A stretch of 62,340 nt of DNA, taken from assembly GCA_010672165.1 (NCBI GenBank), contig JAAHHN010000009.1:1-62340 (forward strand). The letters run 5' to 3'. A program made the position numbers and the translations under genes. The notes under the pieces were generated by a model, which was not told the DNA's origin, did no database searches, and saw only the letters and a program-made list of their open reading frames with translations. Below, piece by piece: positions 1 to 8,877 of the stretch (position 1 is its first letter; the number at the start of each line of letters is the position of its first letter). The DNA comes from Spirulina sp. SIO3F2 (GTDB taxonomy: Bacteria; Cyanobacteriota; Cyanobacteriia; Cyanobacteriales; Spirulinaceae).

Positions 1-1151
1 TCATTGGGGCCAGTGCTACTGGATTTAGCAGCAATTTCTTTCATGTAGGTGCTGGCCGCAGCGCGATCGAATTCTAGGGGTTGTCCTGCATCCATCAACA
101 TAAAATCCCCCAGCTTGATTTGAAGCTGCTCTTGATCGAACTTGACCCCCGCTCGACCGGCTGCCCCCGCAATTCGTCCCCAATTGGGATCGCGGCCAAA
201 AATCGCCGATTTCACCAAGGATGACCCCGCGATCGTCTTCGCAACCTGACGCGCTGCCGCTTCACTAGGCGCACCCGTGACTTGTACCTCCAGCAAACAA
301 GTTGCCCCTTCTCCATCCCGAGCGATCGCCTTCGCTAGATGCTGACACACCGCTGTGAGCATAGCTTCAAGTTGGTCAGCTATTGGCCCTGGTTCCGTAA
401 TTGCGGGCGTCCGCGACTGGCCATTAGCCAGGGCAATCAGCGCATCATTAGTGCTAGTATCCCCATCCACAGTGATTTGATTGAAGCTGCGATCGGCTGC
501 CCGCTGAAGCATTGCCTGCCAGAGGGTACTGGAGACCAAGGCATCGCAGGTGACAAAGCCGAGCATTGTAGCCATGTTGGGGTGAATCATCCCCGAGCCC
601 TTGGCAATGCCCCCAATCCGAACGGGACGATCGCCCACTTTCATTTCCAGAGCGATCGACTTAGTCACGAGATCCGTGGTGACAATGGCGCCAGCAGCCG
701 CATCACCCCCATCACTCGAAAGAGCACCCACTAGATCAGGAATGCCAGTGCGAAACGTATCCATTTTCATTCGCTGACCAATGACGCCAGTTGAAGCGAG
801 TAAGACCTCTTCAGACGGGATATTCAAATTTTGAGCTAGAAGCATAGCCGTTTCTTGGGCATCCTGCTCGCCCTGTTTCCCGGTTCCGGCATTGGCTTGG
901 CCTGCATTACACAACACAGCTCGGGCTGAAGTTTTCGCCTGCAAACGCTGGCGGCAATAGTCCACACAAGCCGCCCGTACCTGCGATTGGGTGAACACAC
1001 CTGCTGCGATCGCGTCCGTTTCCGAATAAATCAAAGCCAAATCTGGTGCGCCCGACGGCTTGAGTCCAGCGGTGATGCCAGCCGCTTGGTAGCCCTTAGG
1101 GGCGGTGATATTTCCGTTGACTGGTTGCCATGCCGTCATCGTCAAACCCAT
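1..1151 (-). CDS. argJ: Bifunctional ornithine acetyltransferase / N-acetylglutamate synthase ArgJ (3' end outside window)
   Basis: ArgJ moves the acetyl group from N-acetylornithine to glutamate in the cyclic arginine pathway, in the cytoplasm. The 383 codons visible from the ATG at 1151 start MGLTMTAWQPVNG and stay open to the left edge, so roughly the last 20-30 residues lie outside. The family's self-cleavage site is present as KGSGMIHPNMATML; cleavage before the Thr of ATML makes the two subunits of the mature enzyme. The segments CNAGQANAGTG and TVDGDTSTND are also typical ArgJ blocks. A second in-frame ATG lies four codons in and could be the true start. No neighbouring arg gene is visible. 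Confidence 0.95.
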   Translation of the reverse strand, partial: MGLTMTAWQPVNGNITAPKGYQAAGITAGLKPSGAPDLALIYSETDAIAAGVFTQSQVRAACVDYCRQRLQAKTSARAVLCNAGQANAGTGKQGEQDAQETAMLLAQNLNIPSEEVLLASTGVIGQRMKMDTFRTGIPDLVGALSSDGGDAAAGAIVTTDLVTKSIALEMKVGDRPVRIGGIAKGSGMIHPNMATMLGFVTCDALVSSTLWQAMLQRAADRSFNQITVDGDTSTNDALIALANGQSRTPAITEPGPIADQLEAMLTAVCQHLAKAIARDGEGATCLLEVQVTGAPSEAAARQVAKTIAGSSLVKSAIFGRDPNWGRIAGAAGRAGVKFDQEQLQIKLGDFMLMDAGQPLEFDRAAASTYMKEIAAKSSSTGPN

Positions 1152-1758
1152 TATTTAAAATTAATATTTCAGAGGCGATTATAGCGTTCTTTATTAATCT
1201 CTCTCGACTAAGAATGAGTGATTGACTCAAGCGACATAAACTTTTGTGTCTAAGTTCATAAATCTCTACGTAGATCCTTGGTTAAGGTTGGAGGTTTAGG
1301 GCACATTAGTAATAGGGCGTTATTAATTAGGGCGTTAGCAATCACAACATAACGGGCTGGGTTCACAAACTCCTGAGAGGGGTCTTTTTCGTGAACAGTT
1401 GCCCCAAGTTGGGATTGAGCTTACTGCACTTGGACTTACTGAGCGGAATGGTGAGCGTGGTGTGTTATCCAGTCACCGCTTGTGCAGGATTAGCGTGCTG
1501 GTATTGTGGTCAATCGGGATTTTTTCTTCATGATGCTTTTTCGACTGAAACAGATAAGCTTAATCACTTGGCATTATCTCAATCAGCCTTTGTTTGATCG
1601 GTCGGGTCAAGCGGCATTCGAGATCAAACGTTTTTTGTATCTTTACCGGATTCAAACCTTAGAGCGATGTTGGCAAAAAAAATGCCAGCGCCAACGTCAG
1701 TTTTATCATTGATGGTTGTCAGATTTGGCTTAACATCCGAAGCTCAAACGTATCTGAG
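1152..1758. other. Intergenic region between argJ and pheA
   Basis: This 607-bp gap holds the argJ promoter side (an A/T-rich stretch near 1150-1200) and the pheA leader. The only candidate gene is the small ORF at 1530-1712, listed separately. I see no tRNA, repeat or clear terminator. Confidence 0.5.
1530..1712 (+). CDS. Possible small protein (60 aa), unrecognised
   Basis: An ORF of 60 codons begins MMLFRLKQ. It has a basic, helix-like C-terminal half rich in Arg, Gln and Lys (residues about 25-60) that ends QRQRQFYH. It ends 46 bp before pheA on the same strand, so it could be co-transcribed. The ORF can be extended upstream to a GTG at 1506. No strong ribosome binding site is visible and I recognise no family. 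It may be spurious. Confidence 0.25.
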   Translation: MMLFRLKQISLITWHYLNQPLFDRSGQAAFEIKRFLYLYRIQTLERCWQKKCQRQRQFYH

Positions 1759-2637
1759 GTGCGTATGACGGGTTCAATTGCCTATTTAGGCCCCCCCGGA
1801 ACCTATACGGAATCAGCCGCATTAGCTTATGCCCAGACGGTGCAGGGGGGCAGTGAAGCTGTGGCTTGTTTATGTCCGTATCCCACAATCGCCCAAACTC
1901 TCCAAGCGGTGGCGGCTGAGCAAGTGAATGTGGGCGTTGTCCCGGTGGAAAACTCCATTCAGGGGAGTGTCACCATGACCCTCGATACGTTGTGGGGTTT
2001 AGAGCACCTCCGGATTCAGCAAGCCTTGGTGTTGCCGATCCATCATGTTTTGATTTCCCAGGCAACAGAATTGGTAGCGGTGGAAACGGTCTATTCTCAT
2101 CCCCAAGCGTTGGCTCAATGTCAGCGTTGGCTAGCCCAGCATTTGCCTCAGGTGCAACAGGTGGCCAGCAACTCGACCACCGAAGCCCTAGAGCATCTCC
2201 CTCAAGATCCCACTGCTGCTGCGATCGCCTCAGAACGGGCAGCCGGGTTGCATCAGCTCCCCATTTTAGCCCGCGGGATTAATGACTATCCTGGTAACTG
2301 CACGCGGTTTTGGGTGATGGGGTGGGCAACCCCACAACCGGAGCTAAAACCCAGCAGCCATGTTTCTCTGGCGTTTAGCGCTCCAGCTAATGTGCCAGGG
2401 GCGCTGGTCAAGCCTTTGCAAGTGTTTGCCCAACGGGGCATTAATCTCAGCCGCATTGAATCGCGCCCCACGAAGCGATCGCTGGGGGAATATCTCTTTT
2501 TCATTGATCTCGAAGCCAATTTAGCCGAAGCGCAGGTGCAAGAGGCGATCGCCGAGCTACGACCCTATACAGAGGTGCTCAAGATTTTTGGCGGCTATGA
2601 GGTGATAGCGGTGGCGCGATCGCAAGTTAACCACTAG
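1759..2637 (+). CDS. pheA: Prephenate dehydratase
   Basis: The enzyme converts prephenate to phenylpyruvate in phenylalanine synthesis. It is a stand-alone dehydratase of 292 aa with no chorismate mutase domain, the usual cyanobacterial form. The catalytic domain spans about residues 6-190, with the TRF motif at 182-184 and the SNSTTEAL block near 137. An ACT regulatory domain follows (about 200-285) with GALV at 214-217 and ESRP at 234-237, the phenylalanine-binding motifs of feedback-inhibited enzymes. Translation may start at GTG 1759 or at ATG 1765, two codons later; I cannot decide between them. The 3' end overlaps the convergent gene at 2627 by 11 bp. Confidence 0.95.
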   Translation: MRMTGSIAYLGPPGTYTESAALAYAQTVQGGSEAVACLCPYPTIAQTLQAVAAEQVNVGVVPVENSIQGSVTMTLDTLWGLEHLRIQQALVLPIHHVLISQATELVAVETVYSHPQALAQCQRWLAQHLPQVQQVASNSTTEALEHLPQDPTAAAIASERAAGLHQLPILARGINDYPGNCTRFWVMGWATPQPELKPSSHVSLAFSAPANVPGALVKPLQVFAQRGINLSRIESRPTKRSLGEYLFFIDLEANLAEAQVQEAIAELRPYTEVLKIFGGYEVIAVARSQVNH

Positions 2638-3274
2638 GTAACACATCTTTCAACGCCGTACGAGCTGCTAAATGGTTCCGCGTTGAAATTAAAATTTCTG
2701 CCTCACGTTCTAGACGCTCTTTGGTATTCTGCATCTCTAGCAAGGCTTGCTGCTCATCCGCCACACCGTAGAGGTTCCCTGCCACCCAGTAAGATAACTC
2801 GCGGGGTGTGGTGGGCAAGTCTTCAGGGATTTCGAGCTTTTGATCCGTGAGTTTGGCCGAGAGATGAATCACATCACGCAGCAGTTGTTCCACATCGGTT
2901 GTAAGTACTCGTAGATCATACTCACTAGAATTGTCTTCAATCCATTCCACAAGACCCACACGGTAGGGCTTTTCCCGGGTATATTCGAGTACCCGAAATC
3001 GTTGTTGACCCAACGTGAGAACTTTCATGCGATCGTCAGGCAGACGATGGAAATGTAAGATTTCGGCACAGCAGCCAACCGTGGCAATTTCACCCTGGCT
3101 GGGGTCAAGCATCAGCACCCCAAAGCGACGATCGCTCTCGAGGATGGTGTTCATCATGATGCGGTATCGATACTCAAAGATATGAAGGGGTAAAGGGCGT
3201 CCAGGAAACAGCACAACTTCGGGTAAGGGAAAGAGTGGCAGTTCACGAACGGCAATAGAGGAGGAAGAGGACAT
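2627..3274 (-). CDS. Lon protease N-terminal (PUA-like) domain protein
   Basis: This 215-aa protein consists of the substrate-binding domain found at the N-terminus of Lon, without the ATPase or protease parts. Typical features are the opening ELPLFPLPEVVLFPG (residues 11-25), LHIFEYRYR (30-38), and a helical tail with LEMQNTKERLEREAEIL. Such proteins are widespread in cyanobacteria, and their function has not been settled as far as I know. It stands alone and converges on pheA. Confidence 0.85.
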   Translation of the reverse strand: MSSSSSIAVRELPLFPLPEVVLFPGRPLPLHIFEYRYRIMMNTILESDRRFGVLMLDPSQGEIATVGCCAEILHFHRLPDDRMKVLTLGQQRFRVLEYTREKPYRVGLVEWIEDNSSEYDLRVLTTDVEQLLRDVIHLSAKLTDQKLEIPEDLPTTPRELSYWVAGNLYGVADEQQALLEMQNTKERLEREAEILISTRNHLAARTALKDVLPSG

Positions 3275-3367
3275 GAGAGAGAGTATCGCTACAGGCCAAA
3301 AAGGTTGTTTCTACTTTAGCGAATTCTTGGTCGCCTCTACGATGGGCAACCTAAGAATCATCGGTTT

Positions 3368-4204
3368 TTAGGCGGCTAAAAATGCGCCAACTGCCTGATT
3401 AAAGGCATCTGGCTCGACTAAAAAGGGCCAATGATTACCGGGAACCCATTGTTCGGTAAGGGACTTGAGATAGGTTCGATACGGGCGCAACTGCAAATCG
3501 GTGCGGTTGAGACCTTGTTTAGGCAAAACCAATAATGTGGGGACATCGAGCACAGTATATAAACCGTTGACTGCCATCACATCATTAAAGATGCCATTAC
3601 GAGCCGCGATCGTGAATTTGCTGCCCCAGCGGCCATCCAGTTTAGCTTCGATGCTATCTCGAAACACCTCGGCTTGGAAATCTGACCAGCCACGATATTG
3701 TTTGAAATTTTGGGCCGTGGTCTCCGCAGTTGCTTGGCTCTCAAATGGCCCCATTGCCTTGAGGAAGGGCAGGGTCTGATAGAGCAGCGGAAACGTGATC
3801 TTGAGCCAGCTTGGCATTGCACCGATAAAGGCGGGGTCAACTAAAATCAGCCGTTCGACTTCCTCTGGGAATTCTGTGGCCCAGATGCAAGCCAGCTTCC
3901 CGCCCCAAGAATGGCCCAGGAGGCTAAATTGTTGCCAATTCAAACGGCGACAGAGCGCACGAACATCGGCAATCATATCTTCGCAGTCGTAGCCCGTTTC
4001 GGGTTTGCTACTGTCGCCGTGACCACGCAGATCGGGAGCGATGATATGGTAGTCCTCTCCAAGACTTGCAGCGAGGTTTGTCCAGACACCGCTATGGTCG
4101 GCCAAACCGTGGAGGAGTAGAAACTTCTTCGTTCCCTGTCCCCATTCACGATAGGCGAGGTGATGCTCTTCAGTGATTTGGAGAGTAGTTTTGTTGTAAT
4201 GCAT
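3368..4204 (-). CDS. Alpha/beta-fold hydrolase
   Basis: This 278-aa serine hydrolase has the oxyanion-hole HG at 32-33, the PDLRGHGDS block near 57-65, and the nucleophile elbow GHSWGG with Ser99. A late GNHWPF supplies the probable catalytic His. The substrate is unknown. The frame is open upstream to 4351, but I chose the ATG at 4204 (MHYNKTTLQI) because homology starts there and a longer form would run into the divergent gene. The two 5' ends face each other, so their promoters share the same about 110 bp. Confidence 0.85.
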   Translation of the reverse strand: MHYNKTTLQITEEHHLAYREWGQGTKKFLLLHGLADHSGVWTNLAASLGEDYHIIAPDLRGHGDSSKPETGYDCEDMIADVRALCRRLNWQQFSLLGHSWGGKLACIWATEFPEEVERLILVDPAFIGAMPSWLKITFPLLYQTLPFLKAMGPFESQATAETTAQNFKQYRGWSDFQAEVFRDSIEAKLDGRWGSKFTIAARNGIFNDVMAVNGLYTVLDVPTLLVLPKQGLNRTDLQLRPYRTYLKSLTEQWVPGNHWPFLVEPDAFNQAVGAFLAA

Positions 4205-4316
4205 TTTGTGATACGTATTGTAATACAATGCGCTGAAAGACATGGATCTGACCGACAACGTCAGGATTTCATACAACAGAGTCGGGGCGCAATGGTTGCG
4301 CTGCTTGAGTTCAGTT

Positions 4317-4919
4317 ATGGTTAGCAAGAAAGCGCAAAAAGCCCGAGTCAAAGCTGCACGCTCCAGACCCGATCGCGTTCCTGCGCTGCTACGCCATTTT
4401 TTAACTCGTCAGATGTTGAGAAAAACCGAGATTATTCAGGCTTTTGAACTGGCGTTTGCGGGGGTGGTGTTGGGAGAGGGCATGAATCTGCGCCGGACAG
4501 AGGTGGCGAGTTCTTGCGGCGAGCAACCCTTTGATTTTTCTGATCCAGAAGCGAATGTGGTGGATGACTGGCGGGCGATCCCGCTTCGGGAACTGAATCG
4601 GGCCCACATGGCATATCTGGATGCGGCAGGTTGGCGCTATTATTTGCCCGCGATGGCGATCGCACTGCTGGATGATTATGAAGATGACCAATATGGGCCA
4701 TCAGAAATGCGCATCATTGGCACTTTAATGTCTCTAGATATTCAAGAATCCCTTGGCTCTCACGAGTATTTTTACTCAACATTAACCCTGGCTCAGAAAT
4801 GTGCGATCGCGCTCTATCTCCAACATTTGCCGTCTTGGGTTGAGCTGAATATTTCGGATGTGCGTTTGCGTAAACGAGCGCTCAAGAATTACTGGGTTCA
4901 GTTTTTAGTTGAGGTGTAA
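4317..4919 (+). CDS. DUF6714-like protein
   Basis: A soluble protein of about 200 aa. Its second half resembles DUF6714 as I remember it: LDAAGWRYYLPAMAIALLDD followed by a hydrophobic stretch and LTLAQKCAIALYLQHL. Function is unknown. The N-terminus from ATG 4317 is very basic (MVSKKAQKARVKAARSRP). Starts at 4242 or 4413 are also in frame; the last would remove the basic segment and begin MLRKTEIIQAFE. I prefer 4317, weakly. It is transcribed away from the hydrolase at 3368-4204. Confidence 0.65.
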   Translation: MVSKKAQKARVKAARSRPDRVPALLRHFLTRQMLRKTEIIQAFELAFAGVVLGEGMNLRRTEVASSCGEQPFDFSDPEANVVDDWRAIPLRELNRAHMAYLDAAGWRYYLPAMAIALLDDYEDDQYGPSEMRIIGTLMSLDIQESLGSHEYFYSTLTLAQKCAIALYLQHLPSWVELNISDVRLRKRALKNYWVQFLVEV

Positions 4920-5048
4920 TGTATCGATTGTTGCCTGTTAGTCACCTTATCCTGTGAGCGATCGCGGTTCACAGCCCATCAGTCCACTCCTCAAATTCTG
5001 GACGGTGGGCCGAGAGAAGAATAGTCGAGTTCTGAGCGCCTTAACCCC

Positions 5049-5735
5049 ATGAATCACTTTGCTGTTCTGATGAAATTTTTGCGCGATCGCCCCCAGTTTT
5101 ATCAAGACATCTACCAGCAAAAATATCTCAACCAGACTGCCATTTCCCTGCTGGTTTGCAGTGCGGCGTTTTTTGCGCTCTATGGCATGGTGATGGGCTC
5201 ATTTGGCGGTGGTCTGCAACTGCTCGTTTCGGCGATCAAGCTCCCGGCGCTTTATCTATTGACGCTCGCCATTTGTTTACCCTCGTTGTTCTTTTTGGAA
5301 GTGGTGGCGGGGTCAAAGCGATTGTTTGAGCAATATTTGGTGTTGTTGTTGGCGGCGATGGGCGTGATTGGGGTGATGCTGCTAGGTTTTGCGCCGATCG
5401 CCCTTTTCTTCCGATTATCAGTCAATGATTATGCCTTCTTTCAACTGCTGAATGTGGTGATCCTGGTGCTGGTGAGCTGGACAGGGGTGCAAATTTTTTA
5501 TCGGGGCATGGTGGCGATCGCGGAGCCGGGCAGTCACTTATTACGGCGGCGCAAACTGATTATGCAGTCCTGGTTATGCATCTATGGTCTGGTCGGCAGC
5601 CAACTGGGCTGGACGTTACGGCCTTTTTTGGGTGATCCTAACCAACCGTTTCAGCTTTTCCATCGGTTGGAGAGTAATCTGTTTCTTCATGTGCTCCAGT
5701 TGATTCGGGAGCTATTGCAAGTTCAAGCGACTTAA
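5049..5735 (+). CDS. Multi-pass membrane protein of unknown function (Yip1-like)
   Basis: This 228-aa protein has five or six hydrophobic segments, at about residues 30-52, 60-83, 95-125, 128-150 and a weaker one near 170-190. A short soluble N-terminus with FLRDRPQFYQDIYQQ precedes them. The arrangement is like Yip1-type membrane proteins, but I cannot assign a function. It is probably in the plasma or thylakoid membrane. No partner gene is evident nearby. Confidence 0.65.
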   Translation: MNHFAVLMKFLRDRPQFYQDIYQQKYLNQTAISLLVCSAAFFALYGMVMGSFGGGLQLLVSAIKLPALYLLTLAICLPSLFFLEVVAGSKRLFEQYLVLLLAAMGVIGVMLLGFAPIALFFRLSVNDYAFFQLLNVVILVLVSWTGVQIFYRGMVAIAEPGSHLLRRRKLIMQSWLCIYGLVGSQLGWTLRPFLGDPNQPFQLFHRLESNLFLHVLQLIRELLQVQAT

Positions 5736-5751
5736 AGCAGAGTGTTTTGAT

Positions 5752-5925
5752 AAGGAGTCGCAGGGTAGAGAGTATTTGTTTTGATCTTTTGTAGGGGTCA
5801 GGTCTCCCGACCCTGCAACCCATTTTGTATAGAGGTGTTGACTGGGTACACAAGTGGGTTCGGGCGAGGAAAACTCGCCCCTACACAGAATCAAATAATT
5901 TTTCTGTTTAATGAATAAACGCTAG
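5752..5925. repeat. Palindromic MITE-like repeat (TAGGGGC family)
   Basis: Imperfect inverted arms of about 45 bp begin near 5778 and end near 5915. Read inward, both carry TTTGAT, a T-rich spacer and TGTAGGGG, followed by a short palindrome (tctcccga; cgaggaaaactcg). The same design recurs at 8896-9091. No coding capacity is seen. Confidence 0.55.
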
Positions 5926-5995
5926 GAGCGCAGGGAGCACCCTATTGTTCTCAGACTGCAATACTATCCAAGATGAATTGCTAAAAGTTAAGACC

Positions 5996-6385
5996 ATGTC
6001 TACCCATTCTCCTTACCATCAAGTTGAAAAACTGTACTTCGTGTGGAATGCGGATTGGAGCCTGGCGGGGGCGATGCAAGCGATTCAGGAATGGCTGACC
6101 CAGACGAGCACCTGTGCCCTGTGCGAGATCGCCTATGCAGGCATTCGCCCGAAAGCCGAATGGCAACAATGTCAGGCGGCGATCCCTGTACCCGTGGAAA
6201 TCCTATGTCGAAACCAGCTTTCGCCAGCGTTACAGGCTGCGTCTGGGGATGCGTTTCCGGTGGTGATTGCACAGACGGCTCAAGGGTTGATTCTGGTGTT
6301 GGAGCGGGAAGCGATCGCGGCTTGTGAGGGGGATGTTGAGCGGTTTCGGGTGGCGTTAGAGGCAGCGTTAAATTCGATGGAATAA
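5996..6385 (+). CDS. Unrecognised protein (129 aa)
   Basis: A soluble protein beginning MSTHSPYHQVEKLYFVWNAD, with a WLTQTSTCALCEIAYAGI segment and a helical C-terminus. It has three Cys residues, two of them in a CALC pair, but no zinc-binding pattern I would trust. The frame is open to 5945; the ATG at 5996 was chosen because the upstream part lies in repeat-flanking DNA and has no ribosome binding site. It sits between two repeat blocks and has no operon partner. Confidence 0.5.
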   Translation: MSTHSPYHQVEKLYFVWNADWSLAGAMQAIQEWLTQTSTCALCEIAYAGIRPKAEWQQCQAAIPVPVEILCRNQLSPALQAASGDAFPVVIAQTAQGLILVLEREAIAACEGDVERFRVALEAALNSME

Positions 6386-6400
6386 GTCTTATAGTTTCCT

Positions 6401-6517
6401 CGTGTCATGGCTCTGCCGTGACATGCATCATTTGCGGCTCTGCCGCCTACAACTGGTAAACGGTGTGATGAGAGGCAGAGCCTCTAGACCCGCATTACCT
6501 GGCAGAGCCAGGTAACG
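6401..6517. repeat. Cluster of four GGCAGAGCC palindromes
   Basis: The nonamer GGCAGAGCC or its complement GGCTCTGCC occurs at 6409-6417, 6436-6444, 6474-6482 and 6501-6509. Each lies in a short hairpin; the last (TTACCTGGC-AGA-GCCAGGTAA) is a perfect 9-bp stem. It lies just before the broken ATPase. It looks like a known type of dispersed cyanobacterial palindrome. Confidence 0.7.
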
Positions 6518-6530
6518 AGCCAACATACTC

Positions 6531-7575
6531 TTAAAACAACAACTTATCCTCAATAAACCGCTGAATTAACGGTACTTGAAACCGATAAGTTTCCCCTTGT
6601 TTTTCAATGATTTCGGTGCGGAGTAGACGGCGGATCGCGTCTCGATCGGCTCGGGTGATTGCCTCGCCTTGCACAATGCGATCGCAGCAGTCTTGTTCCG
6701 CTGGGTTGAGCTTACCCCAGAGTTCATTGAGCGTCGTGCGCCCTCGCTCGATCGCCACCACCAAGGCTTGATCAACATCTTCGACGGTGGCGGTGTGGCT
6801 GAGGGGGGCGGGGCGCTGGTTGAGCGCTTCAACGATCGCGGCGCAGAGGGTTTGCACCCAGAAGGGTTAGCAGCGGGTGAGGTGGAGGATGCGCTCTACG
6901 GCGGCGGGGTCGTAGATGTCGGGGAAGTCGGGGATGGGCTGACGGATCAGTTCGCGGGCGGCGGCGTCGTCGAGGTAGCTGACCAGCAGGCTGCGGGCGT
7001 TGATTAGGCAGTCGTTCCAGTGGGATTGTAGGTCATCGGGGTGGGTGGAGCCGCTAAAGAGTACAATCCAGCGTTGGCGATGTTGCATCACATTGCGGAA
7101 AAAGTTCAGCGGCGCATGGATTTGGTCGCCTGCAAAGATGCGATCGAGCCGTTCAAATTCATCCAGGCACAGCAATATCCGTTTGGCGCGATCGATGACC
7201 TGCTCAATTTCCGTGAACCACTGTTGCAGCGCTGGAAAGGGGTCGCGCCGGACGGCTTCGGCATCAATGGGGGGCAAGTTGTAGTTACGGGTGGTGCGGG
7301 CGCTGGTTTGGATTGCCTGAGCCAAGGCGGTGACAAAGTTACGGGGGTCATCGGCTTGCAGGCCTTGCATATCCACAAACAGGGGAATAATATCTGAGCC
7401 CATTTTTTGGGGCAGGTAGCGCAGGGATGAGGTTTTGCCGATGCGCCGACCGCCATAGAGCAGCAAAATCGGTGGTGGGCTGCTCAGGGCGAGGGTTTCG
7501 ATTTGGTTAAAGAGGTCTTGGCGGCCTTTGAAGCGGGTGGTGGCGCGATCGGGGTCGAGCAGGGTGGTTTCATTT
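6531..7575 (-). pseudogene. Broken AAA-type (STAND/ORC-like) ATPase
   Basis: The frame encodes an ATPase with an N-terminal FKGRQDLFNQIE motif, Walker A GGRRIGKTS, Walker B ILLCLDEFERLD and a sensor-like VLFSGST, followed by a winged-helix-like tail ending FIEDKLLF. Two lesions are visible. Codon TAA at 6867-6869 interrupts LHLTRC-stop-PFWVQTLC in one uninterrupted frame, so a single CAA-to-TAA change explains it. The 5' end is replaced at about 7560 by the terminal inverted repeat of the insertion sequence, which adds foreign residues NETT before LLDPDR. Intact relatives are helper ATPases of unknown role. A GTG at 6857 could restart the tail, but I doubt a functional product. Confidence 0.8.
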
Positions 7576-7625
7576 AGAGAGAGAAAAATGAGAATAGAGG
7601 CAGTTGAACTGTACTGCCTCCAAAC

Positions 7626-8866
7626 ATGACAACGCATTTTGCACTCATCGCTAAACTCAAAGCGATTCCGGACTACTGAAAAGCCAAAGGTCGGCGTCAT
7701 GACTTGTGGCTGCTCCTCGTGCTGATTTTGCTGGGGACGTTGTGTGGGTATCGCGGATATCGCCCTTTGGCAGATTTTTGCCAAAATCACTGGCTAACGC
7801 TGTGTCAACAGTTGGAGCTACGACCTGAGACCCGAATCCCGTCTTACTCGACGTTTCGTCGTGTACTGCATCGGGTGGATTTCGAACCCTTACTGTCCCT
7901 GTTCAATGAGTGGGGGACTCAGTTCCTCCCTTTATCAGAGACCACATGGGTCGCTGGGGATGGGAAAGCTATCAAGAGCACCATGTCAGACTATAGCGAG
8001 TCCTATCATACCAAATCCGCATAGCAAAGGCTAAACTCTTACGTAGGGTGGGCATTGCCCACCAGATATGGCTTTTGAGCGATCACAAGGCGAGCATCAT
8101 TCTTACTCCATACAAAACGGATTTGGTATCAGTCCTTTATCAATACAGTCAGTGCCTTTACCCATGAGCAAGGTTTGGTCTTGCATCTGCAAGTGGCAAA
8201 CAACAAACAAGGCAGCGAGCAAGTCGTGGTCGAGCGGTTGATACAAGCTTTGGCCGGTCAGCCTGTGGTCTTCACCTTCGATGCCTTGCATTGTCAAAAA
8301 AAACTGTAGAGCGGATTGTCAATCAAGGACAACATTATCTGATTGCCCTCAAAGCGAATCAGAAAACCCTCTACCAAACGACGCAACAGTTACATCATCA
8401 GGGTCAATCGCTTGACCAAGTCATGGAGGAGGATAATTCCCATGGTCGCCAAGCCTATCGTCGAGTTTCGGTCTATGCTGCACCTCCCGAATGCCAAGCG
8501 CAATGGGCAGGATTGACTTGCTTAATCTGGGTTGAGCGCTGGGGCATCCGTGATGGCAAATCTTACTCTGAATCGGTCGGTTACATTACTAATTTGCACT
8601 TGAGTGCCAAGGAATTCCTGGGAGCTATCCAGCGCCATTGGCACATCGAAAATCGTCTTCATTGGGTTCGGGATGTCTTGTTCGAGGAAGATTTTTCCCG
8701 TCCTGGGGGTAATGCTCCCATCCTTTGGGCGATTTTGAATTGTTGGCTCCTCAATCTGGTTCGCAAACTCGGTTTTCGTACTGTTCCTCAAGGCCTTCGA
8801 CGTTTGGCTAATCAAGTTGAGCTAGTTTGGACTATCCTCACTCACGGTTTTTCTTCCGCTAAATGA
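7626..8866 (+). pseudogene. ISAs1-family transposase, three disabling lesions
   Basis: The DDE transposase can be read from ATG 7626 in pieces. The acidic residues are visible in WVAGDGKAIKSTM (first D), VFTFDALHCQK (second D) and WHIENRLHW with DVLFEED (E region). Lesions: TGA at 7677-7679 (codon 18, an expected CGA Arg); a 123-bp insertion at 8004-8131 that brings in a stop; and a frame break at the run of eight A at 8296-8303, where one more A would rejoin HCQKK to TVERIVNQ. A -1 slip at this run would also restore the frame, but the other two lesions make expression moot. It faces opposite to the ATPase gene it interrupts. Confidence 0.85.
8004..8131. mobile_element. MITE nested in the insertion sequence
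   Basis: The element (about 118 bp) has 12-bp inverted ends, ATACCAAATCCG at 8008-8019 and CGGATTTGGTAT at 8118-8129. The repeat TATCA flanks it at 8004-8008 and 8127-8131, consistent with a 5-bp duplication. Removing one TATCA and the element restores the transposase frame as SYQSF. Inside is a small palindrome (gtgggcattgcccac). There is no coding capacity, so it must have been moved by a transposase encoded elsewhere. Confidence 0.75.
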
Positions 8867-8877
8867 AACCACCCTGC

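Larger units (their letters stand above)
7559..8877 (+). mobile_element. ISAs1-family insertion sequence, inactive, with perfect terminal inverted repeats
   Basis: Terminal inverted repeats of 19 bp (GCAGGGTGGTTTCATTTAG) match perfectly: the left lies at 7559-7577, the right ends at 8877 and overlaps the transposase stop codon. Total length is 1319 bp, or 1196 bp without the nested insertion, normal for ISAs1. I find no target-site duplication: the left flank reads ggggtcga and the right flank ttcccccc. Confidence 0.85.

Noticed and set aside
4205-4351. Longer N-terminus for the alpha/beta hydrolase
   Set aside because: The extra 49 residues lie under the divergent DUF6714-like gene and have no homology to the family.
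8291-8303. Programmed -1 frameshift at the A8 run of the transposase
   Set aside because: A -1 slip would join the frames, but the gene also has an early stop and a nested insertion, so a decayed run is the simpler reading.
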